Shown here: piece after piece, positions 1 to 5,857 of the stretch | Layout: every line of letters starts with the position of its first letter | Position numbering within the stretch: position 1 is the stretch's first letter | Origin: Desulfobacterales bacterium | Lineage (GTDB): Bacteria; Desulfobacterota; Desulfobacteria; Desulfobacterales; SpSt-501 | Assembly: GCA_025454275.1 (NCBI GenBank) | Contig: JALOOS010000075.1 | Coordinates: 1-8,129 of the forward strand | Reading direction: 5' to 3' | Length of the DNA stretch: 8,129 nt | The notes under the pieces: generated by a model | Told to the model about the DNA's origin: nothing | Database searches by the model: none | Seen by the model: the letters and a program-made list of their open reading frames with translations, nothing else | Program-made: the position numbers and the translations under genes

Positions 1-282
1 TTCGCGGAAATGGACCCCGATCAGCTGCCCGTCCACCCGGGATTTGACCGCGACCGTGGCATAGGCTTCCACGGTGCCGATGGCCTGGAGCTGGACGGGC
101 ACCGGTCGCTGCACGGCCGTCGCCACACGGACCGGGACGGGTGCATCGCGCTTCGCGCGCTGGGGGGTCCCCTCGCTGCGCGTCAAGAAGATCCCCGCGA
201 GAGCCGCACCGACCAGGAGGAGGGCGAGGGCGAGGGTCTTGAGCGGCGTTCGCCGGCGGCTGGTATCGGGGGTTCCGTTCAT
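1..282 (-). CDS. RND efflux periplasmic adaptor (HlyD/MdtA family), N-terminal part, cut by window edge
   Basis: Only the first 94 codons are present; the gene runs off the left edge in frame. The start is ATG at 282-280. An in-frame TAG lies upstream near 342 with no other ATG, GTG or TTG between, so this start is forced. Residues 14-33 form a hydrophobic N-terminal segment with no lipobox cysteine, so the protein is probably anchored in the inner membrane or exported by an uncleaved signal. From residue 48 the text VPVRVATAVQRPVPVQLQAI, then GTVEAYATVAVKSRVDGQL, is the typical opening of MdtA/AcrA-type adaptors (first beta strands and the start of the lipoyl half-motif). Adaptors of this family bridge an inner-membrane RND pump and an outer-membrane channel. 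The pump gene would be expected beyond the left edge. Substrate cannot be told from this piece. It lies 110 bp downstream of the ABC operon but has its own promoter candidate. Confidence 0.85.
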   Translation of the reverse strand, partial: MNGTPDTSRRRTPLKTLALALLLVGAALAGIFLTRSEGTPQRAKRDAPVPVRVATAVQRPVPVQLQAIGTVEAYATVAVKSRVDGQLIGVHFRE

Positions 283-341
283 GGCGGCATCGGTCGTGCG
301 GGCGCCCTGGGCACCGGCCCGGAGGTATCGTTCATATTCCT

Positions 342-370
342 ATTATGGGCTTTTTTCTGGCGCAACACAA
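342..370 (-). promoter_or_regulatory. Candidate sigma-70 promoter for the efflux adaptor gene
   Basis: On the minus strand TTGTGT (370-365) is followed after 17 bp by CATAAT (347-342), a five-of-six match to the -10 consensus. It sits about 60 bp upstream of the adaptor ATG at 282. The spacer has a run of six As. This suggests the efflux gene is transcribed separately from the ABC operon that ends at 393. No clear intrinsic terminator lies between them, so read-through is also possible. Confidence 0.45.
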
Positions 371-392
371 CCCAAAGGCACCTTTTTCCCCC

Positions 393-1073
393 TCAGTTGC
401 GAACACACTCGAAGCCGGGGATGCTGACCGCGCGCTCCAGCCGTCCGAGACCCCAGGTCGCTAGCGACACGAGCAGGAGGTAGATGGCGCCGACGACGAA
501 AAAGACCTCCAGGTACTTGAAGAACATCGAGGCCAGGATCTTGGCCTCCCCGGTCAGCTCGATGCAGGTCACCATGTAGGCGAGCGAGGAGTACTTGATC
601 AGGTAGATGAGCTCGTTGCCGCAGCCCGGCAGGGCCCGGCGGATGGCCTGGGGCAGCAGGATGGAGAGCACCGCCCGCGGCCGGCTGAAGCCGATCGCGC
701 GCGCGGCCTGGAGCTGGCCGAGCTTGATCGTGCGCAGGGCCCCGCGCACGTACTCGGCATGGTAGGCCCCGCTGCAGAGCGAGAAGCCCAGGACGGCGGC
801 CGCGAAGGGGCTCAACGTGATCCCCAGCTGGGGCAGCCCGAAGTACCAGAGATAGAGCTGGACCAGGAGCGGAAATCCGCGGAAGATCAGCCCGTAGAGC
901 TCGGAGAGCCGCCTCCAGAAGGGCCGCCCGTAGACCCGCAGGGTTCCGGCGAGGACCCCGAGGGCGAGGCCGCAGAGCGCCGAGGGCAGGATCAGGCCGA
1001 TGCTGACCCAGAGCCCCCGCAGCATGGCGGGCGCCACCTCCTGGGTGTAGAAGGAGAGCTCCATGCCGCTCAC
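393..1073 (-). CDS. Polar amino acid ABC transporter permease (HisM/GlnP type), second permease of the operon
   Basis: An inner-membrane permease subunit of a polar amino acid ABC importer, 226 aa from GTG 1073. It has the usual features of the HisMQ family: about five membrane spans, the segment FRGFPLLVQLYLWYFGLP (residues 64-81), and the cytoplasmic EAA loop that docks on the ATPase (GQLQAARAIGF, residues 119-129, ending LLPQA at 139-143). The sequence KYSSLAY (160-166) replaces the more common KDTSL. The GTG overlaps the TGA of the ATPase gene by four bases (GTGA, 1073-1070), a translational-coupling arrangement. An alternative start is ATG at 1064-1062 (fourth codon), which has the SD-like GGGGGTGA upstream and would give 223 aa. 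It should form a heterodimer with the permease at 1857-2531. It is the last gene of the operon. Confidence 0.92.
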   Translation of the reverse strand: MSGMELSFYTQEVAPAMLRGLWVSIGLILPSALCGLALGVLAGTLRVYGRPFWRRLSELYGLIFRGFPLLVQLYLWYFGLPQLGITLSPFAAAVLGFSLCSGAYHAEYVRGALRTIKLGQLQAARAIGFSRPRAVLSILLPQAIRRALPGCGNELIYLIKYSSLAYMVTCIELTGEAKILASMFFKYLEVFFVVGAIYLLLVSLATWGLGRLERAVSIPGFECVRN

Positions 1074-1843
1074 CCCCGCGGTGCGGGCCCCGCGGCCAGC
1101 CGGGCGATCTTGGAGCAGAACTCCCGGGTTCGCTCCTGGCGGGCGCAGGTCAGGATCATCTGCGGCGCGCCCTGCTCCACGATGAGGCCGCCCTCCATGA
1201 AGAGGATCTCGTTGGCGAGGCTCCCGGCAAAACCGATCTCGTGGGTCACGAGCGCCATGGTCATGCCGCCGGCCGCGAGGTCCCGGATCACGGCGTGCAC
1301 TTCGCCGATCAGCTCCGGGTCGAGGGCCGAGGTCGGCTCGTCGAGCAGCATCACCTCCGGGTCCATGGCGAGCGCCCGGGCGATCGAGACCCGCTGTTTC
1401 TGGCCGCCGGAGAGCTCGGCCGGGTACTTGGCGGCATGCTCGGCCAGCCCCACGCGGGCGAGCTCCGCCAGGGCCCGCTCGCGAGCGATCGGTTTCGGCA
1501 CCTTTTTGACCCGCACGAGCCCGATCTGCACGTTGTCGAGGGCGCTCAGGTGGTCGAAGAGGTTGAAATCCTGGAAGATCATGCCGACCTTCTGCCGATA
1601 GGCGTAGAGCGCGGGCTTGTTCGACGGGTCGATCGGCCGCTCGTGGAGAAACACCCGCCCCTGCTCGAAGCCGACGAGGAAGTTGATGCAGTGCAGGAGC
1701 GTGCTCTTGCCGCTGCCCGAGGGGCCGATGATGACCTTGATGTCGCCCTTGTGGAGGGCGAGGGAGACCCCCTTCAGCACCTCGGCCTCCCCGTAGCGCT
1801 TGTGGATCTTCTCCAGCCGCAGAACCGATGGGACAGAGCTCAC
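1070..1843 (-). CDS. Polar amino acid ABC transporter ATP-binding protein (GlnQ/HisP/ArtP type)
   Basis: A cytoplasmic ATPase that powers the amino acid importer, 257 aa, about normal for the family. All nucleotide-binding motifs are intact: Walker A GPSGSGKST (40-48), Q-loop Q91 in IFQDFNLF, signature LSGGQKQR (144-151), Walker B VMLLDEPTSALD (164-175) and the switch histidine H201 in VTHE. FQDFNLFDHLSALDNV is characteristic of the polar amino acid subfamily. The start is GTG at 1843-1841 with a very good Shine-Dalgarno, AAGGAGA (1857-1851), seven bases upstream. That SD begins in the stop codon of the preceding permease, and the stop of this gene overlaps the GTG of the next permease, so the three genes are tightly coupled. 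The ATPase gene lies between the two permease genes, whereas the classic his operon order places it last. Confidence 0.96.
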   Translation of the reverse strand: MSSVPSVLRLEKIHKRYGEAEVLKGVSLALHKGDIKVIIGPSGSGKSTLLHCINFLVGFEQGRVFLHERPIDPSNKPALYAYRQKVGMIFQDFNLFDHLSALDNVQIGLVRVKKVPKPIARERALAELARVGLAEHAAKYPAELSGGQKQRVSIARALAMDPEVMLLDEPTSALDPELIGEVHAVIRDLAAGGMTMALVTHEIGFAGSLANEILFMEGGLIVEQGAPQMILTCARQERTREFCSKIARLAAGPAPRG

Positions 1844-1856
1844 GCCGGGGTCTCCT

Positions 1857-2531
1857 TCAGCGGGTATAGCCGGACATCGCGACCCGCTCCTCGAGGGCCC
1901 GCAGCCCCCGGGTCCCGAGGTAGGTCAAGAGCAGGTAGATGAAACCCACCATCAGGTAGAGCCACAAATGCTGGTAGGTGCGGGAGGCCACGTGGTTTGC
2001 CCGGGCCATCAGCTCGGCCACCCCGAGCGCATAGGTCACGGCGGAGTCTTTCATGATGACGGTGTATTCGTTGGACCATCCCGGCAGGGCCAGGCGCAGG
2101 GCCTGGGGCAGGACGATCCACCCGATCGCCTTCACATCGCTCATGCCGATGGCCCGCGCGGCCTTCATCTGGCCGGCCGGGACGGCCAGGATCGCCCCGC
2201 GCAGGATCTGGGACTGGTAGGCGGAGCTGATCAGCCCGAGCACGACGATGGCGATGGTGAAGGGGGAGAGTTCGATCTGAAGGGCGGCGAGGAGGCCGAA
2301 GTAAAAGAGAAAGAGCAGCACCAGAAGCGGGATGCCCCGGAAAAACCAGACATAGACCCCGGTCAGACGGCGCAGCCACCCCGGGCCGTACACCTGGGCG
2401 AGCGCCAGGAGAAGCCCCAGCGCCAGCCCCATGGCGAGCGCCCCGCCGACCACGGCCAGGGTGACGCCCACCCCTCCCATGACGTAGGGGAGGCCCTCGA
2501 CGACCGCCGCCATCCCGTCTTGAATACTCAT
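1857..2531 (-). CDS. Polar amino acid ABC transporter permease (HisQ/GlnP type), first permease of the operon
   Basis: A 224-aa inner-membrane permease, partner of the one at 393-1073. It shows hydrophobic spans from about residue 20, the family motif FRGIPLLVLLFLFYFGL (64-80), the EAA coupling loop AGQMKAARAIGMSDVKAIG (119-137) followed by IVLPQA (139-144), and KDSAV (161-165) after the loop. The start is ATG at 2531-2529. The upstream sequence is G-rich (GGCGGGG) but a poor Shine-Dalgarno, so initiation may be weak compared with the binding-protein gene, which has a near-perfect site. The start lies 98 bp from the stop of the binding-protein gene, and this gap carries a 15-bp hairpin. Its stop TGA (1859-1857) overlaps the SD of the ATPase gene. 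Role assigned from family; the transported amino acid is not determinable here. Confidence 0.94.
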   Translation of the reverse strand: MSIQDGMAAVVEGLPYVMGGVGVTLAVVGGALAMGLALGLLLALAQVYGPGWLRRLTGVYVWFFRGIPLLVLLFLFYFGLLAALQIELSPFTIAIVVLGLISSAYQSQILRGAILAVPAGQMKAARAIGMSDVKAIGWIVLPQALRLALPGWSNEYTVIMKDSAVTYALGVAELMARANHVASRTYQHLWLYLMVGFIYLLLTYLGTRGLRALEERVAMSGYTR

Positions 2532-2554
2532 CCCCGCCGAACCCCGGAAAGCAG

Positions 2555-2585
2555 CGGAAGGCTGGAGCCCGGCTCCAGCCTTCCG
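2555..2585 (-). terminator. Strong intercistronic hairpin between binding-protein and permease genes (mRNA stabiliser or attenuator)
   Basis: A perfect inverted repeat: GGAAGGCTGGAGCC (2556-2569) and its complement (2571-2584), extended by one outer C-G pair, giving up to 15 bp around a one-base centre; in practice the inner pairs open to a small loop. It lies 44 bp past the binding-protein stop and 23 bp before the permease start. Read on the minus strand it is followed by GCTGCTTTCC, not a true T-tract, so it is unlikely to be a full terminator. Hairpins in this position commonly protect binding-protein mRNA from 3' exonucleases and reduce expression of the membrane genes. The structure is seen directly; the role is inferred. 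Confidence 0.7.
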
Positions 2586-2629
2586 GCCCTTAAGGCACTG
2601 ACGCGTTGAGCGGCATCACCGCCGGCGCT

Positions 2630-3388
2630 TCATTTGAGCTCCCACTTGGCCACGAGCTCCTGGAATTTGGGGGAGGCCTTGAGCCGCTTCCAACCCTCGT
2701 TCAGCTTGGCGAGGAACTCGGCGTCCTCCTTGCGCACGGCGTAGCCGTAAAAGGTGTCGGGCTGGCCGTAGTTGCCGATCGTCTTGACCTTGAGCCCCTT
2801 GGCCTGGGCGTTCTTCAGGGCCGTGTTGGAGACGGCGGCGCAGTCCGCCCGGCCGTTGAAGACATCCTCGATGGCGAGCGGGGTGGTGTCGTAGACCTTG
2901 AGCTCGAACTTGTAGCCCTTGTCGAGAAGGTTCTCCTTCATCCACTTGGACTCGGCGCTGCCGCGCAGGAGGGCGATCTTGCGGCCGGGTTCCAGGCACT
3001 GCTTATCGGTCAGCGGAGAGTCCGCTTTGACGACCAGCAGCTGCTGGACCATCCAGTAGGGCTCGGTGAAGTTCACAGCCTCCTTGCGGGCCGGGGTGAT
3101 GCTCATGCCGGAGGCGATGACGTCGATCTTCTTGGCCTGGAGGGTGGGCACGATGGCCGCCCAGTCGGTGGGCTGGTGCTTGACCTTGAAGCCCATCTCC
3201 TTCGCGATCCAATCCAGGGCGTCGATGTCGAAGCCGGCCGGCTTGCCGTCCTTGTCGACGAACGAAAAGGGCGGGTAGGCGGCGTCGAAGCCGTTGATGA
3301 ACACCTTTTCCTGGGCGGTGCCCGGCACGGCCGAAGCCCCGATCAGCACCGCCACACAGGCCCCCACGAGCAGCAGTTTCTTCAGCAT
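2630..3388 (-). CDS. Polar amino acid ABC transporter periplasmic substrate-binding protein (SBP_bac_3 family)
   Basis: The periplasmic receptor that captures an amino acid and delivers it to the two permeases. It is 252 aa with a signal peptide: MLKK, a hydrophobic stretch, then probable cleavage after A25 (PGTA/QEKVF). The mature part has the family landmarks: AAYPPFSFVDKDGKPAGFDI (36-55), then DALDWIA (56-62); the ligand-binding stretch SGMSITPARKEAVNFTEPYW (93-112) with the conserved carboxylate-binding R101; and the second-lobe NGRADCAA (178-185) with D182 in place to bind the amino group. Two cysteines (C131, C183) remain in the mature protein, at positions not usual for the HisJ disulfide. 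The start ATG (3388-3386) has an excellent Shine-Dalgarno AAGGAG seven to eight bases upstream. First gene of the importer operon. Ligand specificity cannot be read from sequence alone. Confidence 0.95.
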   Translation of the reverse strand: MLKKLLLVGACVAVLIGASAVPGTAQEKVFINGFDAAYPPFSFVDKDGKPAGFDIDALDWIAKEMGFKVKHQPTDWAAIVPTLQAKKIDVIASGMSITPARKEAVNFTEPYWMVQQLLVVKADSPLTDKQCLEPGRKIALLRGSAESKWMKENLLDKGYKFELKVYDTTPLAIEDVFNGRADCAAVSNTALKNAQAKGLKVKTIGNYGQPDTFYGYAVRKEDAEFLAKLNEGWKRLKASPKFQELVAKWELK

Positions 3389-3438
3389 GATGGTTCTCCT
3401 TTCAGGAAGAGTAATACTTCCCCGAGGCGGATCTCGGT
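3389..3438 (-). promoter_or_regulatory. 5' leader of the ABC importer operon with two small hairpins and strong Shine-Dalgarno
   Basis: The predicted leader of about 50 nt contains two adjacent stem-loops on the minus strand: CCGAG (3437-3433) with CTCGG (3426-3422), and GGAAG (3421-3417) with CTTCC (3409-3405). The second ends three bases before the Shine-Dalgarno AAGGAG (3402-3397). The stems are short (five pairs each). They could keep the ribosome site open or protect the 5' end. Nothing matches a riboswitch class that I recognise. Confidence 0.35.
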
Positions 3439-3444
3439 CGGCCC

Positions 3445-3473
3445 TGTATAATTCAATCCCCGCGGCTTGACAA
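3445..3473 (-). promoter_or_regulatory. Candidate sigma-70 promoter of the ABC importer operon, with palindrome over the -35
   Basis: On the minus strand TTGTCA (3473-3468, five of six) is separated by exactly 17 bp from TATACA (3450-3445, four of six), placing the start of transcription near 3438. The -35 lies inside the perfect odd-centred palindrome GCTTGTCAAGC (3475-3465), a plausible operator for a repressor. The promoter sits in the 103-bp gap between the stop of the CorC-like gene (3492) and the binding-protein ATG (3388), so the importer operon appears to be a transcription unit of its own. Confidence 0.55.
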
Positions 3474-3491
3474 GCGCCGCCCGGAAGGATC

Positions 3492-4817
3492 TCAGGCGGG
3501 CGGAGCGGCGGCGGCCGCGGGGTCGATCCGGCGGACCAGCACCTTGTCCACCCGGTGGCCGTCCATGTCCACCACCTCGAAGCGGAAGCCGCCCCAATCG
3601 AAGCGCTCGCCGGAGGTCGGGATGCGGCCGAGGGCCGCCATCACCAGCCCCCCCAGGGTCTCGTAGAGGCGTTCGTCTTCGAAGGGCAGCTCATCGACCT
3701 CCAGCACCTCTTTCAGCTCATCGGCGAGCAGTTTGCCGTCGATCAGCCAGGAGCCGTCCTCGCGCCGGATCACATCGGCCTCCTCGGCTTCATCCGGCAT
3801 GGGGATGTCGCCCACGATCGCCTCGAGGATGTCGCTCGTCGTCACCAGCCCCTGGAAGCCGCCGTGCTCGTCGATGACGATGGCCACCCGGGAGCGCTTC
3901 TTCTTGAAGCGCTCCAGCACATCGAGCGCCGGCATGCTCTCCGGCACGAAGAGGGCCGGCCGCAGCACGGAGCGCAGATCGATCGGCCGGCAGCTCAGGT
4001 TCTGGGAGAGGAGGTCTTTGGCGTTGACGAGCCCGATGACGCGGTCGATCTGGCCCTCGGCGACCGGATAATGGGTGTGGTTGGTCGCGGTCAGCTTGCG
4101 ATGGATCTCCTCGGCCGGCTCGTCCGGGTCGAGCCACACCACCTCGGGCCGGGGGGTCATGAGAACGCTGGCATTGCGGTCGCCCAGGCGGAACACCCGT
4201 TCGACCATCTCCTGCTCGGAGGGCTCGAAGACACCCACCTGGGTGCCCTCTTCGATCATGCGCTTGACCTCATCCTCGGTCACCGGCGACTCGGCGGGCG
4301 GCTTGAAGCCGAAGGCCCGCAGGACGAGGTCGGTGGAGAGGCCGAGCAGGTAGACGACCGGGGCGCCGATTCTCGAAAGCAGCCGCATCGCCGGCGCCAT
4401 GCGGATGGAGATGGCCTCGGCGTAGCTGAGGGCGATCCGCTTGGGCACGAGCTCGCCCACGATCAGCGACAGGAAGGTGATCCCCACCACCACCACTCCG
4501 AAGCCGGCCACGGCGGCGTGCTCCCCCAGCCAGGGGATCAATTTGAACCACCCTTCGAGGCGGGCGCCGAGGGTGGCTCCGCCGAAAGCGCCGGCCAGCA
4601 CCCCGATCAGGGTAATCCCGATCTGGATGGTGGATAGGAACTGGTTGGGGGCGTTGGCGAGATCGAGCGCGGCTGTGGCGCCGGGGTTCCCCTCCTCGGC
4701 CTGCTGCTGCAGGCGCGCCCGGCGCGAGGAGACGAGCGCCATCTCCGCCATGGCAAAGAGCCCGTTGGCCGAGACCAGGAGAACGATGACGACGATTTCC
4801 CAGAAAAGTGAATCCAT
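3492..4817 (-). CDS. Hemolysin-like CNNM/CorC family membrane protein (DUF21, CBS pair, CorC_HlyC domain)
   Basis: A 441-aa inner-membrane protein of the UPF0053/'hemolysin family' (YtfL, YfjD and CorC relatives), implicated in other bacteria in Mg2+/Co2+ handling; true hemolytic activity is not implied. Domains in order: DUF21 transmembrane region, residues 1-175, with SANGLFAMAEMALVSSRRARL (16-36) and GELVPKRIAL (121-130); a CBS pair, about 210-340, with VLMTPRPEVVWLD (218-230) and DEHGGFQGLVTTSDILEAI (316-334); and a C-terminal CorC_HlyC domain, about 350-432. A poly-Ala/Pro tail ends the protein. I chose ATG 4817-4815, although the frame is open back to a TTG at 4904. That TTG is the -35 box of the candidate promoter, and the extra 29 residues are charged and unlike the family. 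The ribosome site before 4817 is weak (AAAAGATAGT). The family is assigned with confidence; the ion or substrate is unknown. Confidence 0.93.
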   Translation of the reverse strand: MDSLFWEIVVIVLLVSANGLFAMAEMALVSSRRARLQQQAEEGNPGATAALDLANAPNQFLSTIQIGITLIGVLAGAFGGATLGARLEGWFKLIPWLGEHAAVAGFGVVVVGITFLSLIVGELVPKRIALSYAEAISIRMAPAMRLLSRIGAPVVYLLGLSTDLVLRAFGFKPPAESPVTEDEVKRMIEEGTQVGVFEPSEQEMVERVFRLGDRNASVLMTPRPEVVWLDPDEPAEEIHRKLTATNHTHYPVAEGQIDRVIGLVNAKDLLSQNLSCRPIDLRSVLRPALFVPESMPALDVLERFKKKRSRVAIVIDEHGGFQGLVTTSDILEAIVGDIPMPDEAEEADVIRREDGSWLIDGKLLADELKEVLEVDELPFEDERLYETLGGLVMAALGRIPTSGERFDWGGFRFEVVDMDGHRVDKVLVRRIDPAAAAAPPA

Positions 4818-4874
4818 ACTATCTTTTGTTGTTGCCTGATCGGCCGCTGCGTGCCGCCGGCGGCCTTTGCGGTC

Positions 4875-4904
4875 AGTATAAAGGATGGCGGGGAGCTGAC
4901 ACAA
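4875..4904 (-). promoter_or_regulatory. Candidate sigma-70 promoter for the CorC-like gene
   Basis: TTGTGT (4904-4899) is followed after 18 bp by TATACT (4880-4875, five of six) on the minus strand. Transcription would start near 4868 and give a leader of about 50 nt before the ATG at 4817. Its presence supports the shorter start for the protein, because the TTG that would begin the longer reading is part of the -35 box. Confidence 0.5.
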
Positions 4905-4927
4905 CGACTTTTTCGCTTGCGGTGAAA

Positions 4928-4943
4928 GCCGGCCGGCCGGCCG
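4928..4943. repeat. Four-copy GCCG tandem repeat abutting the stop codon of the exporter gene
   Basis: Four perfect GCCG units run directly into the stop codon of the TauE-like gene (4946-4944). Positions 4928-4941 form a self-complementary GC block that, on the minus strand, is followed by CTTTC. It might act as a weak terminator for the exporter gene or be a chance low-complexity tract. The T-run is too short to call a real intrinsic terminator. Confidence 0.4.
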
Positions 4944-5741
4944 TCAACCGAGAAGCCCCCAGACCATGCGCGTGGCGGTAATAATCAGAAAAACGGCGAA
5001 AAACCGCTTGAGGGCCGTGACCGGCAGCCGGTGCGCCAGGCGGGCGCCCAGCGGGGCGGTCAGCATGCTGAAAAGCGCGATCCCGAAAAGCGCCGGAAGG
5101 TTGATGTAGCCCAGGTTCATCGCCGGCAGCCCGGGGGCGCTCAGCCCGTTCACGATATAGCCCAGGGTCCCGGCCACGGCGATCGGAAACCCGATGGCGG
5201 CCGAGGTCCCGATGGCGTGGTGGACGGGGATGTTGCACCAGCTCATGAAGGGCACCGAGAGGGTTCCGCCGCCGATGCCGACGAGGCTCGAGACGACGCC
5301 GATCACGTTGCCGACCCCGAACATCCCGGCCCGCCCCGGCAGCTGGCGCGTCGGCTTGGGCTTGAAGTTGAGCAGCATCTGGGTGGATACGTAGTAGAGG
5401 AAGAGGGCGAAAAACCCTTTGAGAAAATTGGTCGAGAGCAGGGCGGCGACCCAGGTGCCGGCGAAGGTGCCGAGGAGGATCCCAGGGGTGATGCGCCGGA
5501 CGATGTCCCAGTGCACCGCTCCGCGCCGGTGGTGGGCCCGGAAGCTCGAAACCGAGGTGAACATGATGCTTCCCAGGGAGGTGCCGAGCGCCATCTGCAT
5601 GATGTGCTCGGGCGGGGCCCCTTGGGAGGTGAAGAGAAAAAAGAGGATCGGCACGACGACGATCCCGCCGCCGACCCCGAGCAGGCCCGCAATGACCCCG
5701 GCGATCGACCCGAAGACCGGGTATAACAGCCACAAGGGCAT
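4944..5741 (-). CDS. TauE/SafE-family sulfite or anion exporter, integral membrane protein
   Basis: A 265-aa inner-membrane protein of the TauE/SafE (formerly DUF81) family, whose members export or move sulfite, sulfoacetate and related organic sulfur anions. The two inverted family repeats are visible. The first half has AGLLGVGGGIVVVPIL (18-33) and ALGTSLGSIMFTSVSSFRAH (51-70). The second half has SSLVGIGGGTLSVPFM (151-166) and AIGTSAAIGFPIAVAGTLGY (176-195). About eight hydrophobic spans are evident and the length is normal. The start ATG 5741-5739 has GGAGAG (5753-5748) six bases upstream. It diverges from the HD hydrolase gene. The substrate cannot be told: there are no sulfur-metabolism genes in the window. 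The downstream CorC-like gene is 126 bp away with its own promoter. Confidence 0.93.
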   Translation of the reverse strand: MPLWLLYPVFGSIAGVIAGLLGVGGGIVVVPILFFLFTSQGAPPEHIMQMALGTSLGSIMFTSVSSFRAHHRRGAVHWDIVRRITPGILLGTFAGTWVAALLSTNFLKGFFALFLYYVSTQMLLNFKPKPTRQLPGRAGMFGVGNVIGVVSSLVGIGGGTLSVPFMSWCNIPVHHAIGTSAAIGFPIAVAGTLGYIVNGLSAPGLPAMNLGYINLPALFGIALFSMLTAPLGARLAHRLPVTALKRFFAVFLIITATRMVWGLLG

Positions 5742-5768
5742 GAAGGACTCTCCGATCGGGCGACTCTA

Positions 5769-5797
5769 TGGATTTTCCAGCGTCCCGACCTTATACT
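5769..5797 (+). promoter_or_regulatory. Candidate promoter for the HD hydrolase gene, overlapping the divergent one
   Basis: TATACT (5792-5797, five of six to the -10) has only a weak -35 partner, TGGATT (5769-5774, three of six) at 17 bp. It lies 60 bp upstream of the HD gene ATG. The poor -35 makes this a tentative call. Confidence 0.3.
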
Positions 5798-5818
5798 CGG
5801 AATGTCGTCGGCTGAAAA
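5790..5818 (-). promoter_or_regulatory. Candidate sigma-70 promoter for the TauE-like exporter gene
   Basis: On the minus strand TTTTCA (5818-5813, four of six) lies exactly 17 bp from TATAAG (5795-5790, five of six). The predicted start is near 5783, about 40 bp upstream of the exporter ATG. Its -10 overlaps a -10-like box reading in the opposite direction, so transcription of the two genes may be mutually exclusive. Confidence 0.4.
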
Positions 5819-5857
5819 GACCAAATCACGGTCGGCCACGAAAGGACTCATGCGGCC

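Noticed and set aside
371..392. Terminator at the end of the ABC operon
   Set aside because: AAAGG-TG-CCTTT is a tiny inverted repeat with a two-base loop and no T-run, so it is not a credible hairpin terminator.
759..1601. Plus-strand open frame of 280 codons across the permease and ATPase genes
   Set aside because: It is antisense to two confident ABC genes and of low-complexity composition; a shadow frame.
3346..3388. Lipoprotein signal in the amino acid binding protein (VGAC at residues 8-11)
   Set aside because: The cysteine comes too early, leaving too short a hydrophobic region; an ordinary signal peptide with cleavage near A25 fits better.
3555..4637. Long plus-strand open frame of 360 codons opposite the CorC-like gene
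   Set aside because: It is antisense to a clear DUF21/CBS/CorC gene, with His/Gly/Asp/Glu-rich composition typical of a GC-rich shadow frame, no recognisable domain and no ribosome site.
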